Assembly (NCBI RefSeq): GCF_000018045.1
Contig: NC_009792.1
Span: 992,001 to 1,056,000 of the forward strand
Source of the DNA: Citrobacter koseri ATCC BAA-895
Lineage (GTDB): Bacteria > Pseudomonadota > Gammaproteobacteria > Enterobacterales > Enterobacteriaceae
Direction of reading: 5' to 3'
Length of the DNA: 64,000 nt
Positions 34,078 to 42,081 of this stretch are shown piece by piece. The translations under genes and the position numbers were made by a program. Below the pieces are notes generated by a model. That model worked only from the letters and a program-made list of their open reading frames with translations, had not been told where the DNA came from and did no database searches. Each line of letters starts with the position of its first letter. The first letter of the stretch is position 1.

Positions 34078-34575
34078 TTAGTTTTGGGTATCAAGCGTAG
34101 ACAGTTCTTTATCGATGAAGTACAGACCTTCACCGCTTTTCCCTGCCAGCGTTAATTTATCAATAATAGATTTAAATAACTTCTCTTCTTCATGCTGTTC
34201 AGCGACATACCATTGCAGGAAGTTGAATGTCGGATAATCCTGGTTGGTCATCGCGGCATGCGCCAGTTCATTAATTTTCTGCGTAATTAATTGTTCGTGT
34301 TCGTAGGTGGCGCGGAACAGTTCATCCAGTGAAGCATATTCGGCAGCAGGCGAAGAGATCGTATTGATGCACGGTAAGCTACCGGTATCGGTCAGATAAT
34401 CGAACAGGCGCTGCATATGCGTCATCTCTTCCTGCGCGTGACGACGCAGGAACGCTGCCGCCCCTTCAAAGCTATGGTAGCTGCACCATGCGCTCATCTG
34501 TTGGTAGAGCAGAGAAGAATATAATTCAAGGTTCATTTGCTCATTCAGTTTGTCGATCATTTCTGTTTTCAGCAT
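34078..34575 (-). CDS. ftnA: Ferritin FtnA (iron storage)
   Basis: The main non-haem iron-storage ferritin, a 24-mer of four-helix-bundle subunits. The product is 165 residues. Ferroxidase ligands are present: the Glu in MNLELYSSLLYQQ, and the Glu/His pair in HAQEEMTHMQRL. The start is the ATG at 34575 (MLKTEMIDKL); five upstream codons are not family-like. It is convergent with yecH. Confidence 0.97.
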   Translation of the reverse strand: MLKTEMIDKLNEQMNLELYSSLLYQQMSAWCSYHSFEGAAAFLRRHAQEEMTHMQRLFDYLTDTGSLPCINTISSPAAEYASLDELFRATYEHEQLITQKINELAHAAMTNQDYPTFNFLQWYVAEQHEEEKLFKSIIDKLTLAGKSGEGLYFIDKELSTLDTQN

Positions 34576-34734
34576 GGTTCCGCTCCACAAAGAATCATTA
34601 TACGTTGATGTGGCGTCACTATAATTTGTTATTTAATTATTTGCAAAAGGTAAAATAATAAATTTAATTATTAAAAATGCGAATGGGAATAAAACGCATT
34701 AACGCTATTAAATATAAAAATATGCAATGAGAAT

Positions 34735-34762
34735 AATTAAAGCCAGCAGCGTCATGCTGGCT
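34735..34762 (-). terminator. Terminator of yecR
   Basis: On the minus strand, AGCCAGCA-tgacgc-TGCTGGCT is followed by TTTAATT, just after the yecR stop. The roughly 160 bases between it and ftnA are very AT-rich, with the ftnA promoter presumably inside. Confidence 0.82.
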
Positions 34763-34769
34763 AAAGATA

Positions 34770-35105
34770 TTAATACCCGCCAACGGATATTGGCTGGATG
34801 GCTACGCCCTGACACTGATAAGACAGCGTGATTCTGGTGTTCATGCACAGCGAACCGGCATAAACGCTACAGGTTGACACTGGCTGACCGAATGCGATGG
34901 CGTTGGCGTATCCCATCTGCTGACATTCGCGTGTCGCCGTACCGTGCGCAACATAGTCATCCGCGCGCGCCGTTTGCATCATCGCCTGGTTATAACTGAG
35001 GCGGACAATCCCGCTTGTCGGGTTGGTTTCACTGACCTGCGCTTGTTTGGTGAGGGTACATCCCGTCAGGGCTATGAGTGAGAGGCCAAGGATAAAGGTT
35101 TTCAT
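34770..35105 (-). CDS. yecR: YecR lipoprotein (flagellar-regulon type)
   Basis: A 111-residue predicted lipoprotein. The signal peptide ends in the lipobox IALTGC, so Cys16 would be lipidated. The mature part has conserved cysteines (ECQQMGY, STCSVYAGSLCMN, YQCQG). In E. coli, yecR belongs to the FlhDC regulon; I do not see a convincing operator here. The start is the ATG at 35105 (MKTFILGL). The last residues differ from E. coli. Confidence 0.9.
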   Translation of the reverse strand: MKTFILGLSLIALTGCTLTKQAQVSETNPTSGIVRLSYNQAMMQTARADDYVAHGTATRECQQMGYANAIAFGQPVSTCSVYAGSLCMNTRITLSYQCQGVAIQPISVGGY

Positions 35106-35304
35106 AATATCGCTCTGAGAATCCGGTGACAGCACATCCTATCTTGAACAGTAGACATTCAATGGCCTGAATAGCTTAAGAATTGCCCATGATTAATCCC
35201 AACGACACCGGCTCTTTGTGCGATACGGGAAAAGTGTGAGCACATCTTAATTTTTTAAAACCATTTTTCACTAAATTTGAAAGTATGTTTGCGAGATAGT
35301 AATG

Positions 35305-35342
35305 TGACGTATACGTCAACGACTCACGGCGGGATTTCCCGC
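35305..35342 (+). promoter_or_regulatory. Two palindromes upstream of the RpiB-like gene
   Basis: A perfect 14-base palindrome TGACGTATACGTCA lies at 35305-35318, and a second inverted repeat GCGGGA-tt-TCCCGC lies at 35329-35342, ending 22 bases before the ATG. Such sites suggest a dedicated operator (LacI- or GntR-type); the regulator is not encoded next to it. Confidence 0.5.
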
Positions 35343-35364
35343 GACGCATTCAGGAGAAGACAGA

Positions 35365-36003
35365 ATGAAAATTGCACTGATGATGGAAAACAGCCAGGCA
35401 GGTAAAAATGCCACCATTCATCGCGAGCTTAAAGCGGTAGCGGATGAAAAGGGATTCCCTGTTTTCAACGTCGGGATGAGCGATGAAAACGACCATCATC
35501 TGACTTATATCCACCTTGGTATTATGGCCAGCATTCTGCTTAACGCCAAAGCGGTGGATTTTGTTGTGACGGGTTGCGGCACCGGGCAGGGCGCGCTGAT
35601 GTCGCTGAATATTCATCCGGGCGTGGTGTGCGGCTACTGCATCGACCCGGCGGATGCGTTCCTGTTTGCGCAGATTAACAACGGTAATGCGCTTTCTCTG
35701 CCATTCGCAAAAGGCTTTGGCTGGGGTGCGGAGTTGAATGTGCGTTTCATCTTTGAAAAAGCATTCACCGGCCGTAACGGGGAAGGGTATCCACCAGAAC
35801 GTAAAGAACCGCAGGTACGTAACGCGGGCATTCTGAACCAGGTGAAAGCGGCGGTGGTGAAAGAAAACTATCTGGATACGCTGCGCGCCATCGATCCTGA
35901 ACTGGTGAAAACGGCGGTCTCCGGCCCACGTTTCCAGCAGTGTTTCTTTGACAATTGCCAGGATAAAGAGATCGAAGCGTTCGTTCGCGACATTCTCGGT
36001 TAA
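35365..36003 (+). CDS. RpiB/LacA/LacB-family sugar-phosphate isomerase-like protein
   Basis: A 212-residue protein, longer than the roughly 150 residues of RpiB. The family core is visible: VTGCGTGQGALMSLN near 68-82 holds the catalytic-type cysteine (C71) and the glycine-rich phosphate loop, followed by VVCGYCIDPADAFLFAQ and NNGNALSLP. The C-terminal 70 residues are an addition (SGPRFQQCFFDNCQDKEIE). It is monocistronic, with a caggaga ribosome binding site and an operator-like palindrome. It is not part of the E. coli K-12 gene order here. The sugar phosphate is unknown. Confidence 0.8.
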   Translation: MKIALMMENSQAGKNATIHRELKAVADEKGFPVFNVGMSDENDHHLTYIHLGIMASILLNAKAVDFVVTGCGTGQGALMSLNIHPGVVCGYCIDPADAFLFAQINNGNALSLPFAKGFGWGAELNVRFIFEKAFTGRNGEGYPPERKEPQVRNAGILNQVKAAVVKENYLDTLRAIDPELVKTAVSGPRFQQCFFDNCQDKEIEAFVRDILG

Positions 36004-36012
36004 TGTGTCATG

Positions 36013-36044
36013 TAAGCCGGATAACGCGGCGTTTATCCGGCTTA
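36013..36044. repeat. REP palindrome after the RpiB-like gene
   Basis: A perfect 12-base inverted repeat (TAAGCCGGATAA and TTATCCGGCTTA) around cgcggcgt. It is of the REP type and probably ends or stabilises the upstream transcript. Confidence 0.85.
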
Positions 36045-36114
36045 CCGCGTTTGCTTTGCTACCGTTTCTTCTCCTGAATGGGTACTATGGCGGCCTTTCT
36101 ATAAGGAGCTTACT

Positions 36115-36366
36115 ATGTCCCAACCACTGAACGCCGATCAGGAACTGGTCTCTGACGTTGTCGCCTGCCAGTTAGTTATCAAACAGATTCTGGATGTTAT
36201 TGACGTTATTGCCCCGGTTGAAGTTCGGGAGAAGATGTCCAGCCAGTTGAAAAACATCGATTTTACCAGCCACCCTGCCGCTGCGGACCCGGTTACTATG
36301 CGGGCCATTCAAAAGGCGATTGCGTTGATTGAGCTGAAATTCACGCCGCAGGACGAAGCGCACTAA
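36115..36366 (+). CDS. yecJ: YecJ, DUF2766 small protein
   Basis: An 83-residue protein of unknown function, nearly identical to E. coli YecJ. It is mostly helical and lacks a signal peptide. The ribosome binding site is aaggagc. A TACTAT box about 30 bases upstream is a possible -10. It is convergent with ftnB. Confidence 0.92.
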   Translation: MSQPLNADQELVSDVVACQLVIKQILDVIDVIAPVEVREKMSSQLKNIDFTSHPAAADPVTMRAIQKAIALIELKFTPQDEAH

Positions 36367-36386
36367 AGTAAAGCGACTGCGTAACA

Positions 36387-36405
36387 GCCTCCCGGCACGG
36401 GAGGC
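36387..36405. terminator. Hairpin between yecJ and ftnB
   Basis: GCCTCCCG-gca-CGGGAGGC, a strong GC hairpin between the convergent yecJ and ftnB ends. It lacks a clear U-run, so the terminator call is moderate. Confidence 0.5.
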
Positions 36406-36428
36406 GTAACGTCGTGGCAATATAGCGG

Positions 36429-36932
36429 TTAGTGGTGTTGATAGTTGACGACGTTGAGTAAGTGTTTGTCCGTTTGCACCATACACAATCCCGCGCGTTT
36501 TGCGCTGCGAACTTCATCGAGAATCGTCTGTAACAGAACGCCATCCTGCTGCTGATCTTTTTCCAGGTCGTGGAGAAAGTTGAGCGTTGGTGCGTCATTC
36601 ATTGCTTTGGCTTCGTCGGTTAAGCGTGAGAGCGTACTGGCGCGTTGCTGATACTCATCCAGCGTTTTTTGAAATAACTCTTCAAGACAGGTTAACTCTT
36701 CGCCGGGAACATCAATGGCTCTCACGATGGGGTTGGCGCCTGCGTTCTTCATAAAATTGAACATGCGCATCATCTGGGTCACATTTCCCTGCGCCTGGGT
36801 ACGAAGAAAGGTCGCCGTGCCGGTCAGGCTGTGGTCAAAACACCAGTCGCTCAGGTGGAGGTAGAGGTTAGATGCGTAAAATTCAAGGTTCATTTGGGTG
36901 TTGAGCTTATGAACCATTCCAGCTGTCGCCAT
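36429..36932 (-). CDS. ftnB: Ferritin-like protein FtnB
   Basis: A ferritin-fold protein of 167 residues, homologous to FtnA but altered at the iron-oxidation site. Where FtnA has AQEEMTHM, FtnB has AQGNVTQM, so a ferroxidase Glu and the His are missing. In Salmonella, FtnB has been linked to iron-sulfur repair rather than bulk storage. It starts at the ATG at 36932. Confidence 0.95.
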   Translation of the reverse strand: MATAGMVHKLNTQMNLEFYASNLYLHLSDWCFDHSLTGTATFLRTQAQGNVTQMMRMFNFMKNAGANPIVRAIDVPGEELTCLEELFQKTLDEYQQRASTLSRLTDEAKAMNDAPTLNFLHDLEKDQQQDGVLLQTILDEVRSAKRAGLCMVQTDKHLLNVVNYQHH

Positions 36933-37419
36933 ATCAATATCCTTATTTCCAGAAAGGGTGATGCGCGTTACTCATGTATGCGCAATGAATACTGTTAGCA
37001 GAATAAATCCGTTCTGCCGGTCCTTTATGTGATCAAAAAGCTGATTCCGTTGCCGATCGAAAATAAGCATAGCGCCAGTACGGCTATAAGAAAATCCTTA
37101 AATCCAAATGTTTATATTTTTTTACAGTTTGCTGAAGGTATATCGCTGACGGAGAATGTAAGAATATAACGGATGTTGATATACATGATTGATTTTACGT
37201 GATTTTAAATTGATATTTATTTTTGAAATGATGTTTCATATCACAAAAGAAAATACACCGGCGTGTTAGGATCAAATAATTAGCGGGCGAAACAGTTCTG
37301 GCCGAAATTATCGACAACGTTTTTTGCGCCAGATCATTTTTGCCCATTATTTTAAATATAACCGAATGAACAATTCGTCATTTCGGTGTGATTAACACGA
37401 GTAAAGCGAGGAGTCGTAA
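36933..37419. other. Intergenic region ftnB to the DJ-1 gene
   Basis: A 487-base AT-rich gap that must hold the divergent promoters of ftnB and the DJ-1-family gene. No ORF, RNA gene or repeat is recognised. TTGATatacATGAT at 37176-37189 is only a half-match to the FNR site. Confidence 0.4.
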
Positions 37420-37977
37420 ATGAAAAAGGTCGCTGTCCTGCTGGCGCCAGGATTCGAAGAAGCAGAAGCCGTGGTCACTATTGATATTCTGCGTCGCCTG
37501 AATATTGATGTTGAAACGCTGGCCTGCGCGGAATCTCGCGCGGTAGTGAGTTATCACGATATTCCAATGGTTGCGGACAACACCCTCGCCGGGCGTCTGG
37601 ACACGTTGTATGACGCCATCGTCTTGCCCGGCGGCCCGCAGGGGAGCGCTAATCTGGCCGCCAGCGCGCAGGTGATCGACTTCGTTTCCCGCCATGACGC
37701 TGCGGGTAAATTGATCTGTCCGGTCTGCTCCGCCGCAGCGCGGGTGCTGGGGGGCAATGGTCTGCTGAAAGGGCGCCGTTACGTTTGCTCTGGCGACCTA
37801 TGGGAAAATGTGACTGACGGTGAATATGTTGATGCGCCGGTCGTGGAAGATGGCAATCTCTTGAGCGGCAAAGGGTTAGGGCATATTTTTGATTTTGCGC
37901 TGATGCTGGCTGCTCGTCTGTCAGGGGATGACGCTTCTGTTCGCGATCATGCCGATCATATTTACTATGCCTGGTAA
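37420..37977 (+). CDS. DJ-1/PfpI-family protein
   Basis: A 185-residue cytoplasmic protein of the DJ-1/ThiJ/PfpI superfamily. GFEEAEAVVTIDIL supplies the conserved Glu (E16 by alignment with E18 of DJ-1). ICPVCSAAARVL supplies the nucleophile-elbow cysteine C103. A second cysteine, C100, lies three residues before it, which is unusual for close DJ-1/YajL relatives. Family members act as glyoxalases, deglycase-type enzymes or redox chaperones; which applies here is unknown. It is monocistronic (gcgaggagtc ribosome binding site) and not in the K-12 gene order. Confidence 0.82.
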   Translation: MKKVAVLLAPGFEEAEAVVTIDILRRLNIDVETLACAESRAVVSYHDIPMVADNTLAGRLDTLYDAIVLPGGPQGSANLAASAQVIDFVSRHDAAGKLICPVCSAAARVLGGNGLLKGRRYVCSGDLWENVTDGEYVDAPVVEDGNLLSGKGLGHIFDFALMLAARLSGDDASVRDHADHIYYAW

Positions 37978-38011
37978 AGCATATTTCCCCGGATGCGCCT
38001 GCATTCGGGGA

Positions 38012-38049
38012 CAAGGATTTGCTGGCTGATGTTATGGACTAATCTGCTA
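38012..38049 (-). promoter_or_regulatory. Tandem AraC half-sites upstream of araF
   Basis: On the minus strand, TAGC-N7-TCCATA at 38033-38049 fits the araI1-type AraC half-site exactly. A weaker copy lies 21 bases away at 38012-38028 (CAGC-N7-TCC). The 21-base direct-repeat spacing is that of AraC dimers at arabinose promoters. Confidence 0.65.
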
Positions 38050-38134
38050 CCCATTTTTTATTTGTCTGACAAAACCTTCTTTTTTTATGTCATTTTCCGC
38101 TGAATTTATGTACGCAATTACTGTAATTCTGCGG

Positions 38135-38177
38135 TGTGATGCCGCTCTCCTATGGAGAATCAATTTCCCGCTACAAC
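38135..38177 (+). promoter_or_regulatory. araFGH promoter with CRP-like site
   Basis: TGTGA-N6-TCTCC at 38135-38150 is a good left half and weak right half of a CRP site. TACAAC at 38172-38177 is a candidate -10, giving a start near 38184 and placing the CRP centre near -41. The AraC sites lie upstream of CRP, as described for araFGH in E. coli. Confidence 0.5.
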
Positions 38178-38295
38178 TAACACCAGCACGGGTATCAATC
38201 CTTGGCTTTTAAGGTAATACCTTGTTTTACGGCTAAATTACAAAGAATCGTTCGATTTTACCCTACATAAAAGAACGCTAAAGCTGGAGTTAACC

Positions 38296-39285
38296 ATGCA
38301 CAAATTTACTAAAGCGCTGGCAGCCATCGGTCTGGCTGCCGTTATGTCACAATCCGCTATCGCGGAAACCATGAAGCTCGGTTTTCTGGTGAAACAACCG
38401 GAGGAACCCTGGTTCCAGACAGAATGGAAATTTGCCGATAAAGCCGGGAAAGATCTGGGTTTTGAGGTCATTAAAATTGCGGTGCCGGACGGTGAGAAAA
38501 CCCTGAACGCCATCGACAGCCTGGCGGCGAGTGGGGCAAAAGGCTTCGTTATTTGTACCCCGGACCCGAAACTGGGTTCAGCGATCGTTGCAAAAGCGCG
38601 TGGGTATGACATGAAGGTAATCGCTGTGGATGATCAGTTCGTCAACGCGAAAGGTAAGCCAATGGACACCGTACCGCTGGTGATGATGGCGGCCACGAAA
38701 ATTGGCGAGCGCCAGGGGCAGGAGCTGTATAAGGAGATGCAAAACCGCGGCTGGGATGTGAAGGAAACGGCGGTGATGGCGATTACCGCTAATGAACTGG
38801 ATACCGCGCGTCGCCGCACGTCCGGCTCGATGGAAGCGCTGAAAGCTGCGGGCTTCCCGGAAAAACAGATCTATCAGGTTCCAACGAAATCCAATGATAT
38901 TCCCGGCGCATTCGATGCCGCTAACTCTATGCTGGTTCAACACCCTGAAGTGAAACACTGGCTGATTGTCGGCATGAATGACAACACCGTGCTGGGCGGC
39001 GTGCGCGCCACCGAAGGTCAGGGCTTTAAGGCGGCGGACGTTATCGGCATCGGCATTAACGGTGTGGATGCGATCAGCGAACTGTCAAAAGCGCAGGCGA
39101 CAGGATTCTACGGCTCGTTGCTGCCCAGCCCGGACGTACACGGCTATAAATCCAGTGAAATGCTCTACAACTGGGTAACCAAAGATGCGGAACCGCCAAA
39201 ATTCACTGAAGTGACCGACGTGGTGCTGATCACCCGTGACAACTTCAAAGAAGAACTGGCGAAAAAAGGTTTAGGCGGCAAGTAA
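38296..39285 (+). CDS. araF: L-arabinose-binding periplasmic protein AraF
   Basis: The periplasmic arabinose receptor of the AraFGH ABC importer. The product is 329 residues, the same as E. coli, with a signal peptide ending SQSAIA. The sugar-binding fold residues (LVKQPEEPWFQTEWKFAD, GMNDNTVLGGVRA) are conserved. It is the first gene of the operon; a REP pair separates it from araG, which is thought to let araF be expressed more strongly. Confidence 0.98.
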   Translation: MHKFTKALAAIGLAAVMSQSAIAETMKLGFLVKQPEEPWFQTEWKFADKAGKDLGFEVIKIAVPDGEKTLNAIDSLAASGAKGFVICTPDPKLGSAIVAKARGYDMKVIAVDDQFVNAKGKPMDTVPLVMMAATKIGERQGQELYKEMQNRGWDVKETAVMAITANELDTARRRTSGSMEALKAAGFPEKQIYQVPTKSNDIPGAFDAANSMLVQHPEVKHWLIVGMNDNTVLGGVRATEGQGFKAADVIGIGINGVDAISELSKAQATGFYGSLLPSPDVHGYKSSEMLYNWVTKDAEPPKFTEVTDVVLITRDNFKEELAKKGLGGK

Positions 39286-39292
39286 CACAAAT

Positions 39293-39377
39293 GCCGGATG
39301 GCGACGCGAAAACGGCTTATCCGGCCTGCGAATTGCGTATTCAGTAGGCCGGATAAGGCAACGCCGTCATCCGGCAA
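39293..39377. repeat. BIME: two REP units between araF and araG
   Basis: Two REP palindromes in inverted orientation: 39293-39330 (gccggatggcg ... cttatccggcctg) and 39345-39377 (ggccggataagg ... gtcatccggc). The same pair occurs in E. coli between these genes. It may protect the araF mRNA from 3' decay. Confidence 0.9.
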
Positions 39378-39399
39378 AATCCTGACTCACGGAGACGTT

Positions 39400-40914
39400 A
39401 TGCAACAGCCCACCCCATATCTCTCATTTCGCGGCATCGGGAAAACGTTCCCTGGCGTTAAGGCGCTGACGGATATCAGTTTTGACTGTTATGCCGGTCA
39501 GGTGCATGCGCTGATGGGCGAAAATGGCGCCGGGAAGTCCACACTCTTAAAAATTCTCAGCGGCAACTATGCGCCAACCACGGGATCGCTGGCGATCCGT
39601 GGGCAAGAGATGACCTTTGCCGACACCACGGCTGCACTGAATGCCGGTGTCGCCATTATTTACCAGGAACTGCACCTCGTGCCGGAAATGACCGTTGCGG
39701 AGAATATCTATCTCGGCCAGCTCCCGCATAAAGGGGGGATTGTTAACCGGACGCTGCTCAACTACGAAGCCGGTCTTCAGTTACAACATCTGGGGATGGA
39801 TATCTCCCCGGATACCCCGCTGAAATACCTCTCGATTGGCCAGTGGCAAATGGTGGAGATTGCGAAAGCGTTAGCGCGTAACGCCAAAATTATCGCTTTC
39901 GATGAACCGACCAGCTCGCTCTCCGCCAGGGAGATCGAGAACCTGTTCCGGGTAATTCGCGAACTGCGCAAAGAAGGGCGCGTCATTCTGTATGTGTCGC
40001 ACCGTATGGAAGAGATCTTTGCACTGAGCGATGCCATTACCGTGTTTAAAGATGGCCGCTACGTTAAAACGTTTACCGATATGCAGCAGGTTAACCATGA
40101 CGCGCTGGTTCAGGCGATGGTTGGGCGCGATCTCGGCGATATCTACGGCTGGCAGCCTCGCGCCTGTGGCGCAGAGCGGCTGCGGCTGCAAGAGGTGAAA
40201 GCGCCGGGCGTTCGCGCGCCTGTCAGCTTATCCGTACGCAGCGGCGAAATTGTCGGCCTGTTTGGTCTGGTTGGCGCCGGGCGCAGTGAATTAATGAAAG
40301 GGCTGTTCGGCGGAACGCGCATCACCGGAGGGCAGGTGTTCATTGATGAGCAGCCCATTGATATCCGCAAACCGGCGCACGCGATTGCGGCAGGCATGAT
40401 GCTGTGCCCGGAAGATCGCAAAGCGGAGGGGATCATTCCTGTGCATTCGGTTCGCGACAATATCAACATCAGCGCCCGGCGTAAGCATGTGCTGGGCGGG
40501 TGCCTGATCAATAACGGTTGGGAAGAGAGCAATGCCGAACACCATATTCGCTCCCTCAATATAAAAACGCCAGGTGCTGAGCAACTCATTATGAATCTCT
40601 CCGGGGGGAATCAACAGAAGGCGATTCTGGGACGCTGGTTATCGGAAGAGATGAAGGTCATTTTGCTTGATGAGCCGACGCGCGGTATTGATGTCGGCGC
40701 AAAACACGAGATCTACAACGTTATTTACGCTCTGGCGGCGCGCGGTGTGGCCGTGCTGTTTGCCTCCAGCGATCTGCCGGAAGTTCTTGGTGTTGCCGAC
40801 CGTATTGTGGTGATGCGTGAAGGTGAGATCGCCGGTGAATTACTTCACGAACAGGCGGATGAACGGCAGGCCCTGAGCCTTGCTATGCCTAAAGTCAGCC
40901 AGGCTGTCGCCTGA
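39400..40914 (+). CDS. araG: L-arabinose ABC transporter ATPase AraG
   Basis: A double-ATPase subunit of 504 residues, typical of monosaccharide importers. The first domain has Walker A GENGAGKST and LSIGQWQMVEIAKAL/DEPTSSL. The second has the altered GLVGAGRSEL loop and intact LSGGNQQKAILGRWL/LLDEPTRGID. The start is the ATG at 39400 (MQQPTPYLSF) with a cggagac ribosome binding site; the long in-frame extension upstream lies in REP sequence and is rejected. Confidence 0.98.
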   Translation: MQQPTPYLSFRGIGKTFPGVKALTDISFDCYAGQVHALMGENGAGKSTLLKILSGNYAPTTGSLAIRGQEMTFADTTAALNAGVAIIYQELHLVPEMTVAENIYLGQLPHKGGIVNRTLLNYEAGLQLQHLGMDISPDTPLKYLSIGQWQMVEIAKALARNAKIIAFDEPTSSLSAREIENLFRVIRELRKEGRVILYVSHRMEEIFALSDAITVFKDGRYVKTFTDMQQVNHDALVQAMVGRDLGDIYGWQPRACGAERLRLQEVKAPGVRAPVSLSVRSGEIVGLFGLVGAGRSELMKGLFGGTRITGGQVFIDEQPIDIRKPAHAIAAGMMLCPEDRKAEGIIPVHSVRDNINISARRKHVLGGCLINNGWEESNAEHHIRSLNIKTPGAEQLIMNLSGGNQQKAILGRWLSEEMKVILLDEPTRGIDVGAKHEIYNVIYALAARGVAVLFASSDLPEVLGVADRIVVMREGEIAGELLHEQADERQALSLAMPKVSQAVA

Positions 40915-40929
40915 GTAAAGGAGAGTAAG

Positions 40930-41916
40930 ATGTCTTCTGTAACTACATCCGGTTCTGGCGCACCTAAGTCGCCGTTTAGCTTCGGGCGTATCTGGGATCA
41001 ATACGGCATGCTGGTGGTGTTCGCCGTCCTGTTCCTGGCGTGTGCGATCTTTGTGCCTAACTTTGCCACGTTCATCAACATGAAGGGGCTGGGGCTGGCG
41101 ATTTCGATGTCGGGTATGGTGGCGTGCGGGATGCTGTTTTGTCTGGCGTCCGGCGATTTTGACCTCTCCGTCGCCTCGGTGATTGCCTGTGCCGGCGTCA
41201 CCACCGCGGTGGTCATCAATATGACCGAAAGCCTGTGGATTGGCGTGGCGGCCGGGCTGCTGCTGGGCATACTCTGCGGACTGGTGAACGGTTTTGTTAT
41301 CGCGCGTTTAAAGATCAACGCCCTGATTACCACGCTCGCCACGATGCAGATTGTCCGTGGTCTGGCCTATATCATCTCTGACGGTAAAGCGGTAGGGATT
41401 GAAGATGAGCGCTTCTTCACCCTCGGGTATGCCAACTGGTTTGGGCTGCCTGCGCCGATCTGGTTAACGGTAGGGTGCCTGGTTATCTTTGGTTTATTGC
41501 TGAATAAAACCACGTTTGGCCGCAATACGCTGGCGATTGGCGGGAATGAAGAAGCGGCGCGTCTGGCCGGGGTGCCGGTAGTACGCACGAAGATCATTAT
41601 CTTCGTTCTCTCCGGGCTGGTGTCGGCGGCGGCGGGGATTATCCTGGCGTCGCGTATGACCAGCGGCCAGCCAATGACCTCCATTGGTTATGAACTGATT
41701 GTGATTTCAGCCTGCGTATTAGGCGGTGTCTCCCTCAAGGGAGGCATCGGAAAAATCTCATATGTGGTCGCGGGGGTGTTGATCCTGGGGACGGTGGAAA
41801 ACGCCATGAACCTGCTGAACATTTCCCCCTTTGCACAGTACGTCGTGCGCGGCTTAATCCTGCTGGCAGCGGTAATCTTCGACCGTTACAAACAAAAGGC
41901 GAAGCGCACCGTTTAA
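40930..41916 (+). CDS. araH: L-arabinose ABC transporter permease AraH
   Basis: The inner-membrane permease of the arabinose importer, 328 residues with about 8-10 hydrophobic helices. The coupling-type segment GGNEEAARLAGVPVVRTK is conserved. It lies 15 bases after araG, with an aaggagag ribosome binding site, and closes the operon. Confidence 0.97.
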   Translation: MSSVTTSGSGAPKSPFSFGRIWDQYGMLVVFAVLFLACAIFVPNFATFINMKGLGLAISMSGMVACGMLFCLASGDFDLSVASVIACAGVTTAVVINMTESLWIGVAAGLLLGILCGLVNGFVIARLKINALITTLATMQIVRGLAYIISDGKAVGIEDERFFTLGYANWFGLPAPIWLTVGCLVIFGLLLNKTTFGRNTLAIGGNEEAARLAGVPVVRTKIIIFVLSGLVSAAAGIILASRMTSGQPMTSIGYELIVISACVLGGVSLKGGIGKISYVVAGVLILGTVENAMNLLNISPFAQYVVRGLILLAAVIFDRYKQKAKRTV

Positions 41917-41953
41917 TGAAATAAACCGTAACTATTTAGTTTAGCTCCTCCCG

Positions 41954-41990
41954 ATAGCCAGCCGCTACCCCGGCTGGCTATTGTCTTTCT
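41954..41990 (+). terminator. Terminator of araFGH
   Basis: An 11-base stem, ATAGCCAGCCG and CGGCTGGCTAT, with a 6-base loop, followed by TGTCTTTCT. It separates araH from otsB. Confidence 0.88.
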
Positions 41991-42014
41991 AAATGGCGAG
42001 CAGCGTCACACTGT

Positions 42015-42022
42015 CTATACTT
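42015..42022 (+). promoter_or_regulatory. Sigma-S-like -10 of otsBA
   Basis: CTATACTT at 42015-42022 matches the extended -10 preferred by sigma-S, about 60 bases before the otsB start. No -35 of the TTGACA type lies at the right distance, as is usual for sigma-S promoters. In E. coli, otsBA is sigma-S dependent. Confidence 0.55.
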
Positions 42023-42081
42023 ACATGGCTAATGGGGCCGATCCGCGCGCCTCAAAAACGATGATTAAGGAGGAGAACAGG

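Noticed and set aside
37176..37189. FNR-like site between ftnB and the DJ-1 gene
   Set aside because: Only the left half TTGAT matches; the right half ATGAT differs at two of five positions.
39298..39399. N-terminal extension of araG by 34 codons
   Set aside because: The extension is translated REP sequence; the family start with a ribosome binding site is at 39400.
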